Of a stretch of 64,000 bases of DNA, positions 25,292 to 37,058 are shown one piece after another. This DNA is from Blasia pusilla (Eukaryota; Marchantiophyta; Marchantiopsida; Blasiales). The DNA is taken from contig CM114273.1 of NCBI GenBank assembly GCA_050084515.1, forward strand, positions 39,804,001-39,868,000, given 5' to 3'. Each line of letters starts with the position of its first letter. Positions within the stretch are counted from its first letter, which is position 1. Position numbers and translations under genes: made by a program. Under the pieces are notes generated by a model. The model made no database searches. It saw only the letters and a list, made by a program, of their open reading frames with translations, and was not told the DNA's origin.

Positions 25292-26669
25292 CCCTTGGAA
25301 TCTTGATGTATCATTGGTAGAGTCATGATTTTTGTCAAATTTTGAAAGTGGTTTTTCACTACATTCAACTAGTTGCTATTGAATGTCATTAGATGTGTTT
25401 GCATTTTTTTGGAGTATTAGAGTAGTTTGGAGAAGCACAATTAGGTTTTTTATGAAGAAATAATATAGATGAAGTTGCAAGGTTTCTTATTATAACAAAG
25501 TCGAGCCATTAAAGTTGCAAGGTTAGATGGGAGCTCTTATCCTTATTTGAAATTATGCGTATCAACCTATTTTGATATGAATAAAAAAATATTTGGGGGC
25601 TAATATTATTCTTCGAGTTAGTTGTTAAGAATGTAAATGTCATATGACGCGGTGGCTCTTTCTTTTCAAATTCTAAAATTATTTTGTTATTTTTTCTTCT
25701 AATTTATTTCATTTAAAATTTCTTTTTAGGATCATTTTGTTGAATTTTCATAATAAATGTTTTTTGTGCATAATCGAGGCCACTAAACTAATATCTATTC
25801 TATTAAGTGAATTAGAAATGATACAATTTTTAATTAGATTTTTATGATATAGGTCCTAAGTTTCATAAGTAGTTCATAACCAAGTGTTAAATTATGTTAA
25901 AGAAGGGAAGGAGAAGAAGAGATCATTCCTTAGAAACTAAAAGATTCACTAGATTTCTTTTCAATATTCAATTCACTTGTCAAACATATGTAAATTTTCA
26001 AGAAAGCCAATGTCCCCAATGAATCAAGTTAAACGGTAGTATCAAACACAACATATGTCAACCTTTTAAACATCTATCATAGACTAGTATAGAGATTGCT
26101 CCCTTAGGCAACCCATATAATATAAAACTCAATCTTGTAGGAATCATAAAAAATCTTGGATTAATAATCCAATCAACTTTGAGATAACATGGTTGTCGTC
26201 CGCATATATATCGATACACAACATATTGTAACCATCTGAGAAATGTACGACACGATGACGATGATATGATAGTAGAGTTGTGTATAAACTTTATGGAGAA
26301 TTTTGTAGATTATACTTATCCAAGCGCCAAACTATATACTAGTATGTATGGTGGCTAGAGATAAGATAGCCTACTAGCTTTATATTGCCTCTCTTAGCCA
26401 AGCAGCTAGATGGGGAGATGCTAAAAATAGAGCATGACATGGTTCTAGATATTTAAGCCTGAAACGTCATCTAAAAGATACAACGCTACTTTAGCCAAGT
26501 GGCTAGTTAGATGAAGGACCACTAAGAGTTGCAGCATTAGATAGTTCCTTTAACAAAAATTTAGTTTAAGCTTGATACCTTTATCTAAAAGGTATTTATC
26601 TAACACTCCTACTACGCTACAATAATCTAGCTGGATAACATGCAAGTTTTTACTTGAAAAATGTTGTAT
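25292..26669. other. AT-rich region
   Basis: No open frame of note and no family recognised. It adjoins the old antisense copia relic and may include that element's decayed LTR, which I could not delimit. Confidence 0.4.
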
Positions 26670-27164
26670 CTCCCATTTAGTTGCATTTCCTACATCCTAG
26701 TATTTGGAGTAAAGAAAAGTATTGGTCTTTAGATAGACTTTTAGTTAAAACATCAATAGCCTAAATTGAGGATCTACATTCGTCTACAATTGTAGATGAG
26801 AATTTTGTTGTTGGATGTGTTCTAATATGAAGAAGAATTTTAGTACGAAATGTCGGATTTTGGAATTGGAGCAAAATTTACTCCTTAGTTGAATTGCTAC
26901 TTGATTTTCTTCATAAAGAATTGTTGGATTTTGTTGTGGAAAATCACTATCATCATGTAAATGTCAAATCAAAAGTATTTCTTTGGTAGCGTTATTGAGG
27001 GCAATATATTCACCTTATGTAGTAGACTATGCAATAATTTTCTACTTCCTTGATGCCCTATGTATTGCATCTCTTGCCATAATAAGAGCAAATCTTGGAG
27101 TAGATTTTTTATCAGCTTTAGAAGAAGTGAAACCGGCATCTGTAGAGGCACGAAGAGTAAAATC
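26670..27164 (-). pseudogene. Decayed Ty1/copia RNase H fragment (antisense)
   Basis: Translated on the minus strand with frameshifts, this reads in order STDAGFTSSKADKKSTPRFA, EYIALNNATKE, then NPTILYEENQVAIQL and VLTKSLSKDQYFSLLQILG. These are the aspartate box, EYIAL box and C-terminal tail of copia RNase H. The fragment stops abruptly at 27164/27165, where a younger copia LTR begins. Its continuation on the other side (after 34158) was not convincingly found. Confidence 0.7.
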
Positions 27165-27474
27165 TATTGAAGATTGAGTTATAGTCAAGATTATGAGACA
27201 CCTGAACTGCTACATTTGGTACTCACATGAAGCAGGGAAGCTTAATCTTGGTTAGTCAGTTAAGTGCGATTATCTTAACTAGGGTTAGTTAATCACAATT
27301 AATCTAACTCGAGATTATGGTTAAGGTTGGGGTTAAGGTTGCTTGTACATACCCTATATAATTGAGAAGGGGACCAGCCTCCACTTATTCTCTCATTTCA
27401 AATTTCGTTCTCCATGGTGGTATGTGAGTGTGAGCCGTTTCACACCAGTTATGCTTCTTTAGTAGTTTTCCACA
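27165..27474 (+). repeat. Copia 5' LTR
   Basis: Direct repeat of 33847-34158. It begins TATTGAAGATTG and ends CCACA; the first dinucleotide is TA rather than TG in both copies. The promoter region has tatataa (near 27355). Confidence 0.9.
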
Positions 27475-27492
27475 TGGTATCAGAGCGATAGG
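27475..27492 (+). promoter_or_regulatory. Copia primer-binding site
   Basis: tggtatcagagcgatagg directly follows the left LTR. The first 12 bases are the common plant primer site matching the 3' end of initiator tRNA-Met, where minus-strand synthesis starts. Confidence 0.85.
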
Positions 27493-27991
27493 AGAACATC
27501 ACTTGAAATTCTTGGTGTTTGAGGCGAGAAGAGAGGCAAGAGAAGGCAAAATTTCAGTTTGGGAAAAGGAAATTTTGTTCAGAGCTCAGTGGGTGTAGAT
27601 TTCAGGTGAAGCTTTGACGGTGATAAAACTTTGGAGGCATTTTTTAAGTCTTTCTTGGTCGATTTGGCCATCTGGGTCTGCAACGGCTAGAATGATGCCA
27701 AAGGTTGGTTCCAAATATCTTTTAGAGCTCGTTGAGAGCTTTCGAACGCACCCAAAATCGCTTGATTCTCACATTCTGAGCTCATGCAGTAGCAATTTCA
27801 GTGTAAGAAAGTGCAATTAGTGAAGAAAAGTTGTACTTGTTTGCTATCTACAAGCCAATTTCGACTAGTTCTTTCATATAGTTGATCAATTTTGGCAAAT
27901 TTAACGTCAATTTCTATGTAGGAGTGGTCTATGCTTCAATTGGAGTAGTAGAGAGTCTGAAATTACGTTTTTGTGAGTAAAATCGTTCGTC

Positions 27992-29315
27992 ATGGAGTAT
28001 TCCTCAACAGCAATCACAGGCGAGAAGCTAGATAAGCAGATTTACAATGTCTGGAAGTTTCGCATGAAAAAATTTCTCATGGGTCAAGAACTATGGAATC
28101 TTGTCACAAATGATGAGGCCAAGCCAGAAGGTGACTCAACAGACTTGAATGTTCGCGCTTGGAACAAACGCGCAAGGCAAGGAATCCACTACATTTCAAT
28201 AACGATCAATTCGCCAATGATAGGTCACATTCAAGATGTTGATATTCCGAAGGAGGCCTAGAATGCATTGGAAAAGCTGTTCCAGTCATCTATAAAGGCC
28301 AGAAAGCTTCAATTGAAACAGAAATTGAACGAAGTTAGGAAAGGATCGCAGACCATCAATGATTATATTTTGAGTATCACATATATTGTTGATCAGTTGA
28401 ATAGTATTGGAGTGAAAGTAGAAGATGATGATCTGATTTTGTTCACTCTTCAAGGCCTTCCAAAGGATTACAAGTCCTTTGAAACCTCTATCTGTGTGAG
28501 AGAGAAGTATCCAACCTTTCAAGAGTTAGTCCCTCTGTTAATCAGCGAAGAGATGCGCCTAGTAGGCAGCGGTAGCTCGTCTAGTCTGTAAGAGAGTGCG
28601 CTATTTGCAGGTTATGGATCAAACAGAGGCAGGGGTCGTGGGAGAAGCTTCCGTGGTCATGGTGGATATCAAGCATATGGAGGAAGAGGCACTCAATATA
28701 ACGTCACTCAATCAACTACGAACCGATACCAGACACAATCACAAGGTGGTGATGGTGGAAACCATTGGGATCAAGATCAACAACAGAGGGTCCTTGGATC
28801 TTGCAATTACTGTGGGATAAAGGGTCACTATGCAAAGTTTTGTCTCAAGAAGGAGGAAAATATGAGAACATGAGCCTTACAACAACAAAACTATGTGGAG
28901 CAACAACACCAAGAGCAGTACCAAGAATAATAACATTCACAAACGGAGCATCTTTTCGTCATGACTCATCATATGGGAGCAATGGTCAAGAAAGACTCGA
29001 CAGCAGATTGGTACATTGACTCTGGTGCATCAAATCACATGACCTCACAAGCTAAATGGTTCATTAGTTTGGGGATGGTGAAAGATCTTGCAATTGTGCT
29101 CACAGGAGATGATACTCAACATCATATTACGCATATCGGTAAAGGTCCAATAGCATCATATGGTCTTTGTGCTCTTGGAAATATTCTCTATGTTCCTACC
29201 ATTTCCAGAAACCTGATCTCTGTAAGATAAATAGTAGAACAGGATTATCAAATGAATTTTAACGTAGATGGTTGTTTCATTGAAACAATGGATGACCAGA
29301 CTACGATAGCCAAAG
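27992..29315 (+). pseudogene. Copia gag, zinc knuckle and protease
   Basis: The gag domain (27992-28591) carries one TAG at 28259, at a place where family members usually have tryptophan. It includes LFTLQGLPKDYKSF and other copia gag hallmarks. After a glycine-rich stretch the CCHC knuckle CNYCGIKGHYAKFC appears near 28802-28843 in another frame. The protease active site DSGASNHMTS follows at about 29020-29050. The reading stops at AK, where the nested LTR element begins, and resumes as GTRSGRMFKLDVSMP after it. Confidence 0.88.
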
Positions 29316-31002
29316 TGTTGCGACCCTCATAACCAAACCACACCAAATTGGCGCCAAGCGAAACATCAGAACTCAAGTGAACTCACGATGCGAGGTTTGC
29401 GCTTTGGAGAGGCATTTGGAAAAGTCTCTTGGAAAAGTCTAAGAGACGAAACACGAAACAGAGTTGTGCGTTTCATGCGTTAGTGGTCGCGACCAGGAAA
29501 TCTAGACCAAACGCAAGCCAAGACTTGAGATGAGTTGAATCTTGGGAGGTTGGTTGCCAAAGAGGTGAGAACCAGTTTGGAACACGACTAGCGTTTGTGG
29601 TGATCTCATTCATGCTGCATGAGTGAACTTAGTGACGCACCTAAGTGGAATACGAGTGATCCAAAAGAAGTACGAGTTGGCTAGGTAGACAGGCGGTTGT
29701 TTACAAATAGTGAGTGAAGTGTTAGGTTGCAGACTTAGTTAGCTTATTTTGATAGTTTAGATTAGTTATGCAGAACTGGTCTAGGCTCATCAAAAAGAAG
29801 AAGCTAATAATTCTAAGTGCTGCAAGCAACAACCTAAGACTTAAGGTAAAAGAGGAATTGCGGGTTAGTTACCAGAACGCGATTCAGTGTTAAGGGGTCG
29901 GCTTCCCAGAACTTAACATTAATAAGGTTTGCGTTGATGAGGACATCAACCTTCTAAGGAGGGGTGAGTGTCACGACCCTCATAACCAAACCACACCAAA
30001 TTGGCGCCAAGCGAAACATCAGAACTCAAGTGAACTCACGATGCTAGGTTTGCGCTTTGGAGAGGCGTTTGGAAAAGTCTCTTGGAAAAGTCTAAGAGAC
30101 GAAACACGGAACATCGTTGTGCATTTCATGCGTTAGTGGTCGCGACCAGGAAACCTAGACCAAATGCGAGCCAAGACTTGAGATGAGTTGAATCTTGGGA
30201 GGTTGGTTTCCAAAGAGGTGAGAACTAGTTTGGAACATGACTAGCGTTTGGGAGAATCTGACTGTGTTTAGGACCATAACATTGAGCTCCAAGATGCTTT
30301 TGGAGCAAATAAGAGCGCGTTGGAAAGATTATCTTGAGACGCTTCCAACGCACCAAAGATCTTAGCAAACGCATAAGTACATGCTGAGATATTGGCCAAA
30401 AACGATTGAGACAACAATCGGGTTGAGGGCCAATTGGAGAGGCACGGGTGTCTTTCCCTGAATGTAGGGGGCCCCCAGAGATCACCAGAATTACTAGTAA
30501 GGTAGGAGTCTCTCCGAGGTGTCTCAAAACACGAATCCCCACTTTGGGCGCCAAACGGCGTTTTAGAGGCACGGGATGGAACGAGAGTTTGGCGTTGGAA
30601 CTCGAAACCCAAACCTGATCCAAGGGAGTGGACTTTGTACGCAACACTTGGATTCCAACCCGAGATTCACTTCGTGCGAGTCTTGGTGAGGAACTCATTG
30701 GATGTCCATCGGACAGCTTGAATACCCGGTAGCAAAACGCCAAGCTTTTAGGTTCCTGAACCGACCAAAAAGTCTGTCCCAAGTCTTTCGAGATTTGCCC
30801 TTGTTGTAAACCGCGAAACTAGGAAGGTTGAGCTTGATGGGAGCCCAAGACGAGAACTCAAAAAGTGAGCCCGCTGATTGATCCAAGACCCGACTAACCA
30901 GAGTGCGTGTTTGGATGCAGATCAGCGTTGAGAGCGTGACCTACTGAACGCACGCTTTCGCAACAAACAAGATTAACGTTCAAGGAGAGTAGGCGCACGA
31001 CA
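29316..31002 (+). mobile_element. LTR element with unequal LTRs nested in copia
   Basis: Flanked by a 5-bp target duplication caaag (29311-29315 and 31003-31007). A 282-bp direct repeat occurs at 29316-29597 and 29969-30250 and starts TGTYRCGACCC in both copies. The second copy is preceded by a purine tract (aaggaggggtgag, about 29956-29968) and runs on to ...gcacgaca at 31002, so the right LTR would be 1034 bp. The left LTR is cut after 282 bp and joined to about 370 bp of internal sequence, pointing to an internal deletion. No gag-pol remains. The TGTCACGACCC start is common in Ty3/gypsy LTRs. Removing the insert restores the copia reading exactly. Confidence 0.85.
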
Positions 31003-31007
31003 CAAAG

Positions 31008-31900
31008 GAACTAGATCAGGCAGAATGTTCAAATTAGATGTTTCTATGCCAAAGATTTAAACAACAACGTATGGTCAAACCGCCCAATAAGTCACAAATC
31101 TAAATATGTGGTATAAAAGAATTGGACACATGAATCTTCAAAGATTACAAAGTCTTTCATCATCTAATATAGTAATAAGACTCCCTAAATTAGCGAGTCC
31201 TGCTACATTAGAGGTATGTCCTGCTTGCCACTTTGGAAAACAAGCTAGATTTTCTTTTCCAAAGCAAGGTAGAAGAGCATCTAGGATATTAGAGTTGATC
31301 CAATCCACAGTAATGTGTGGACATCATCACAACATAGCCTTAGTGGTTGCCAGTACTTTGTTTCATTTATTGATGACTTCTCTAGGTATATATGGGTATA
31401 TTTTCTGAAAGCCAAGTCAAAGGTATTCTTAGTGTTCCAAACATTCAGAGTTCTAGTAAAGATATAGACTAAAGAACACATTTTGAAATTGTGTTGGGAT
31501 GGAGGAGGAGAGCATCTTTCAATCGAGTTTGATGACTATTTACGTCAGAATGGAATCCAATGTCAAGTGACTTGCCGTTACACTCCACAATAAAATAGAG
31601 TGGTTGAGAAGAAGAATCAACATATTGCTGAAGCGGCACGAGCTATGTTGAATGAGAAGAACATGCCTAAGATGTATTGGGTAGAGGTTATAGCATGTGC
31701 AATCTTCTTAATAAACCAAACTGCAACAACAACAATTGATGATAAAACTCCATTAGAAGTCTTCACAAGAAGTAAACCTGATTTTTCCTTCTTGAAAGTA
31801 TTTGGATGTATTTGTTATGCTCATGTTTCTTCTAAGAGATGTCAGAAATTAGACCCCAAGTCTGAAAGAAGTATCTTCATTGGCTAACTAAGGGATATAA
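31008..31900 (+). pseudogene. Copia GAG-pre-integrase and integrase
   Basis: The pre-integrase zinc region shows WYKRIGHMN and CPACHFGKQARF (31106-31260). The core follows with FIDDFSRYIWVYFL, then WDGGGEHLSIEFDDY and VVEKKNQHIAEAARAML. The latter includes the catalytic glutamate after PQ*N, a stop where glutamine is expected. At least two frameshifts and several stops are present, so it is inactive. Confidence 0.88.
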
Positions 31901-32284
31901 GTGCTATATTCCATCCTCTAAGCAGCTTATTATTAGTTGAGATATTGTCTTTGATGAGCTAAAGTCATGGTATGCTCCATCTGAGCCTATTCCACCTCTA
32001 AACTCGTCTGTTAAGCGGGAGAATATGATTGTAAATCAGCAGACATTTTCTTTAACTTTCCCAAGTACTACTGCAAGATTAGGAGAGATCCTAGATTCAT
32101 CAGTTAAATCTGTGAGTCCATGGACGGGAAGAGTACGTATTCAATCTGTTGATACTAGTCAGAGCTCGAGTCAGGTGTCAAACGCATCTACCTCTAAACA
32201 ACAACTTCGTAGATCAAGTACAGTTATACATCAGTTCATAGATTCATACATGAAGGTTTCCTTGCGGCACATCATGCATATATA

Positions 32285-33780
32285 ATGACTACCCTTCAAG
32301 AACAGGAGCCGAGTTGTTTTGAAGAAGCTACAAGTAAAGTTGAATCGATTGAAGTTATGGAAGAAGAGCTTGTTGCATTAAAACATCAACAGACATGTGA
32401 GTTGGTTGATATACCTTGTGGTAAGGAAGCTATTGGTTGCAAATGGGTTTACAAAATCAAGCGCAATCAATATGGTACAATTAACAGATACAAAGCGAGA
32501 TTGGTGGCTAAGGGCTCTGCACAACAATATGGCATCGATTATGAGGAAATATTTAGCCGTGTTGCAAAGATGGCGACTACGAGAACAGTGGTTGCAGTTG
32601 CAGTAAGTAAGAAGTGGAGATTACATCAGATGGACGTCAAGAATGCCTTCTTGAATGGAGATCTATATGAAGAGGTATATATGACTCAACCACCTCGATA
32701 CGAGCATCCCAAGTTTCCATTTCACGTATGCAGGTTGAAGAAAGCTCTGTACGTGCTCAAACAAGCTCTAAGAGGTTGGTATGGCAAGATTACATACGTC
32801 TCACAAGAGTTGGGTTTTAAGATATGTGATTTTGACTCCTCGTTGTATGTCTTGAGAAGAGAAGATCATACGGTTCTCATTGTTTTGTATGTTGATGATC
32901 TCCTGATTACGGGGAGTACTGAAGAAATGGTACAACAAGTCAAGCTTAAGTTTCAAGCAGAATTTGATATAAAGGACTTGGGAGAACACAAGTACTTCCT
33001 TGGTGTTGAGTTCATCAAGGTTGGAGAGAGCATATGGTTACTACAACAACATTATGCTCTTCATATGCTTTCAAAATATTGTATGACGGCTTGTAAGCCA
33101 ATCTACACCGTTGGACCAGAGTGTGAAGCTAAGAGTGGATGAAGGGGAGTTGTTTGCGGATTCTAATATGTACAGGCGCATGGTTGGAAGTTTGATCAAT
33201 CTAACTATAACCAGACTTGATTTGAGCTATATTTTTGGCCTAGTGAGCCAGTTTATGCAAACACCTCAAAAACCTCACCTTGATGCTGTGAGGAGGATTA
33301 TGCGGTATGTGAAATTCTCTATTCAATTTGGGCTTCAATTTGAACCTTCTCCAAGTTTTCAATTACAGGGATTCACAGATGCTGATTGGGCAAGAAGCGT
33401 GTCTGATCGGCACTCCACATCAGGTTATTCATTTACTTTGGGAAGTGCAGCTATAAGCTGGGCTTCAAAAAAGCAACCTATAGTTGCTTGATCTTCAATA
33501 GAGGCTGAGTAGAGAGGAGCAACCAATGCAACATGTGAGGTGCTGTGGCTTCATTGATTACTTGTTGAGATAAGTGTTAATAACTTAGGACCTAGTGTAA
33601 TATATGCAGACAATATTAATAGCATCAAGCTTGCTAATAACCCTGTGTTTCATGCTCGTACAAAGCATGTTGAGGTGCGTTATCATTTTATCAGAGAGAA
33701 AGTGCTTGCAGGAGAAATTGATCTTGTGTATATAGATACAGATCTGCAATTGTTGACATCTTTACAAAGGAATTATTTAG
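32285..33780 (+). pseudogene. Copia reverse transcriptase and RNase H
   Basis: The RT frame 32285-33142 is open for 285 residues, with KWVYKIKRNQYG, the pair HQMDVKNAFLNGDLYEEVYM and the catalytic VLYVDDLLITGS. RNase H (33111-33780) has FTDADWARSVSDRHSTSGYS, then AISWASKKQPIVA and, after stops, RTKHVEVRYHFIREKVLAGE. The polypurine tract lies at 33838-33846. Confidence 0.9.
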
Positions 33781-33846
33781 AGATAAGTTTGAGATGTTTA
33801 GAAATGATTTAGGTGTTAGAGATATCGATATGAGCTTAAGGGGGAG

Positions 33847-34158
33847 TATTGAAGATTGAGTTATAGTCAAGCTCATGAGACACCTGAACTGCTATATGTG
33901 GTACTCACACGAAGTAGGGAAGCTTAATTTTGGTTAGTCAATTAAGCGCAATTAGCTTAACTAGGGTTAGTTCATCATAATTAGTCTAACTCGAGACTAT
34001 AGTTAAGGTAAGGGTCAAGGTTGCTTGTACATACCCTATATAATTGAGAAGGGGACCAGCCTCCACTCATTCTCTCATTGCAAATTTCGTTCTCCATGCT
34101 AGTGTGTGAGTGTGAGAGCCGCTTCCCACGAGTTATTCTTCTTTAGCAGTTTTTCACA
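33847..34158 (+). repeat. Copia 3' LTR
   Basis: Right copy of the LTR, preceded by the polypurine tract. It begins TATTGAAGATTG and ends TTCACA. By-eye alignment to the left LTR gives about 30 substitutions and a 2-bp indel. Confidence 0.9.
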
Positions 34159-36044
34159 TCGTAGAGGATAATTGTTAATATATTTGTCAATGACAAGAGT
34201 TTCCCATAGTAATAGTGTATGGAAACAATAGATACTCTGGGAAGTATAGAGTTATTCTTCCATCCTGTATGAGAGTATATTGCACCGACATGCATGAATT
34301 AGATGGGATAGTTATCCATATCAAATCCTTTGTCAAGGACTATCTAGTGAAGTGTGAATACTAAGATCCATCCTAAGGCCTAAAATTCCATCTTTCATTA
34401 TGAATCTCCTATCCCATACCTCTACAAGCCCAACAATAAGGATGGTATAAGGAAATCCCCATAAAGCTGCCTTGCAACCTAAGTATTACTCTATTAAACA
34501 ACCTATCAACTCCATGGGGCTCTATCTACTACACATGATGCATAGATCTTTACGCATCCAAAATTAAGATTGTGTCCCCTCACTATAAGATCTAGTGACT
34601 TACAAGCCAACATGAGATGATTGAGGGCTCAACTTTGCTCTTAGGAGGAGGCAATGGTGATGGGGGGTATGGACTAGAGAACTGACTATACTGCGTTGTT
34701 GACTAGCACACAAACATGTGCCCATGTTGTCCTCAAAGCTTGCATTCAAATCAACTCATATATTAGACAATCTACTTCCAATATATCCTTAGATGATTAT
34801 GGATATATACCATCCATTGGGCATGTATCTCTAGGTTCGTTTGACAGACGTCCGTCCATTCTGCTGCCGTCCGTTCTAGGGGACTGCCGTCCGTCCATTC
34901 GCCTACCATCAAGGAATTAACCGCCAGTGTTGACGGCCATCCAATCGCCACAAGATATGCGACAGATGTTGTTTTTACAGTTCTTTCCCTGAATTGGGTG
35001 ACTGTGAGTATAGTCCAATGATGATATGTGACCCTTTTGATAGGGTTGCAGTGTTCATCTCGCTCTGCTATGTTTTGATTGGTAGCCGCTCGACGATGAT
35101 CGAGTACTATGCCGTGACGCCCTTAGCTGCAACGCACTGCCGATTTCCGCGTCGTGCCGCTTGTGGTTGCACCTTACCGTCTCGATCGCGGAGCCGCACC
35201 ATGCTCAACAGCCGGCATACACTCACCGGCATTGGTGAGTGCCGCATCCCATTCCCGATTTTCATGCCGTTTGTAGTTGTTCCGTGTTGCTAGTGCCGCA
35301 TCGTACCGCTAGACCCGCACAACACATCGAGGAGATTTTGGAGCATAGTCAATACCAGAGGAGTACGACTTGCTATTTGGAGGAGTTTTTCTTCATGACC
35401 GAGTTGGGGTCGAGGTTTGTAGTCGCTGAGGAGTGATCGATATTTATTCAGGTTATCTATTTTGGTATTTTGCCCTGCATATGTTAGGGAATTCCAGGTA
35501 TTGGGCAGTTATTTGGGATATTGGGTTTCGTGTAGATGTTCAGAGCATCGTTGGTGTATAGGTTTAGCAGACATAGACATGTTTGGGATATCTAGAGTTG
35601 AGGGTATGTCCTTTCGATGAGATGATAGGACATTAGTTGATTTGCCGCACCATGCCGCTTGTTACTGCACAACACACGTCTTAGCGAGAGAGTGTGGATT
35701 GAGTGCCGCATTTTTAGTTGAGTGCTTGAGTGATTACTCGTGAGATTGAGAGTGATCATATAAGGGGGGCACAAGGGTCATCCCGGAGTCCTTTTGAGAC
35801 TTTGAGAGGCGAGGTGGTGGACCTAAGAGTAGTTCTAGAGGTTTTATACGGAGTGGCGCAAGGTTTCGAGAGTCTCCACATGAGAGACCACCTCGATCTC
35901 CTTCTATCTCGTCATCAGACAAGGGGGAGAGTGTGGAGGAGTCTGTTAGTGATCCACCGCACACATTAAGTGGTCCTACCAGTTGGATGAGATGGACGAC
36001 CGGGATAGAGGACCATGTAGTTTTCGGGTGCTGTAGTCATTTTA
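34159..36044 (+). other. Flank and probable leader of the gypsy element
   Basis: 34159-34830 is AT-rich with nothing recognised. 34831-36044 is richer in GC and rhythmically repeats gccgc and ccgtcc words. It leads into the gag frame at 36045 and probably holds the element's 5' leader and the start of gag. I could not find a left LTR matching 48447-49089, nor a primer-binding site, so the left end is probably truncated or rearranged. Confidence 0.4.
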
Positions 36045-37058
36045 GAGTTACACGACTTCATTGCGGAGTTTAGGAGTTGGTGTGACTTACACCGCGCTAG
36101 GAACTCTAGAGAGTTCAACCCATTTACAGCATGGAATGGTATGTTCCAGCATTTGGAGGGGGCACCCATGGACGATTACCATGAGTTTTCCCACAGATAT
36201 GCCTAGGAGATTGAGGCATGGCGACTCTACTATGACCCACATTATGTGTCATGGACTGAGCCGTTTCTCGATGAGGAGGAGGATTTAGGAGAGGGTTCCT
36301 CTTCCGCGAGTAATATGTTAGGAGGGATGACTCGCACTAGAGCAATTGCATCGGCCAGTCGGGTCCGTCCCAAGTTCAACCCCGTCGTTGAGTTCTTTGC
36401 TAAGTTGTGGACGAGCTACCAAGGGGGACGGACGGAGAAGTTGCGGAGCATCCACGACTTCCAGAGGCGCCGGGGTGAGAGTTTGCGTGAGGCCTACACT
36501 CATTTGCGTAGGTTGATTGACGTCACTCTAAGGATGACAGAGGCCCAAGCTATGCAGTCATGGTACGCGATGCTAGATGAGACCCTACGGACTCCGGTGC
36601 GGTAGGGGTTGCTTCTTATGAACACCTCACCCACATTGAGAGATGTTTTTAGGACCGCCAAGAACATTGAGCGCAACATGGCAGAGGAGAGCGTAGCCAC
36701 CATGAGTTCTGGGTGAGAGTAGCAACGAGTATCTGCACCACCAGTCTAGCAACGTGGGTTCCAAAAGAGGACTATGGCACCACGAGCTCAGGGATGATAC
36801 CATGAGGCCGTGCCACAGAGACCTGTGCCTTCATATGCGGCTCAGGAGCAGCCGCTTACGATTACTTGTTGGGCATGTGATGGAGCCCATCACCAGCGCG
36901 ATTGCACACGTCAGGGTCATGGACGTGTGCCTCAGCATGGAGGAGGAGATGGTGCTACACCATGAGGATATCGGTGTGACTATTGTCAGAGGTACTGTCA
37001 CACACGCGCCAAATGCACCCTAAGTTACGTCCAGACTGAGGGCCAGAGAGGGCACTAG
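36045..37058 (+). pseudogene. Gypsy gag with two zinc knuckles
   Basis: The gag core reads ELHDFIAEFRSWCDLHRARN, then FQHLEGAPMDDYHEFSHRYA and LREAYTHLRRLIDVTLRMTE, typical of retrotransposon gag. Nucleocapsid motifs in the same frame are CWACDGAHHQRDC (36867-36905, one residue shorter than canonical) and CDYCQRYCHTRAKC (36975-37016, canonical CCHC). In-frame stops: TAG at 36204, 36603, 36720, 36747 and 37056; TGA at 36714, 36795 and 36963. Gag would form the virus-like particle that packages the RNA. Confidence 0.85.

Larger units (their letters stand above)
27165..34158 (+). mobile_element. Ty1/copia LTR retrotransposon, degenerate, with nested insertion
   Basis: LTRs of about 310 bp lie at 27165-27474 and 33847-34158. 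They differ at roughly 30 positions (about 10%), so the element is old. A primer-binding site complementary to initiator tRNA-Met (tggtatcagagc) follows the left LTR, and a polypurine tract (taagggggag) precedes the right one. Internal order is gag, CCHC knuckle, protease, integrase, reverse transcriptase, RNase H, which defines copia. It is broken by stops and by another LTR element at 29316-31002. I see no convincing target duplication. It sits inside an older antisense copia relic. Confidence 0.93.

Noticed and set aside
30225-30782. 185-residue minus-strand frame
   Set aside because: It lies within the LTR of the nested element; LTRs rarely code and no motif is seen.
34159-34700. Right half of the old antisense copia
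   Set aside because: Minus-strand translation gave no convincing copia motif, so I left the relic at 26670-27164 only.
34159-36044. Left LTR of the methyltransferase-bearing gypsy element
   Set aside because: No stretch here matches 48447-49089 by eye, and no primer-binding site was found; I did not annotate one.
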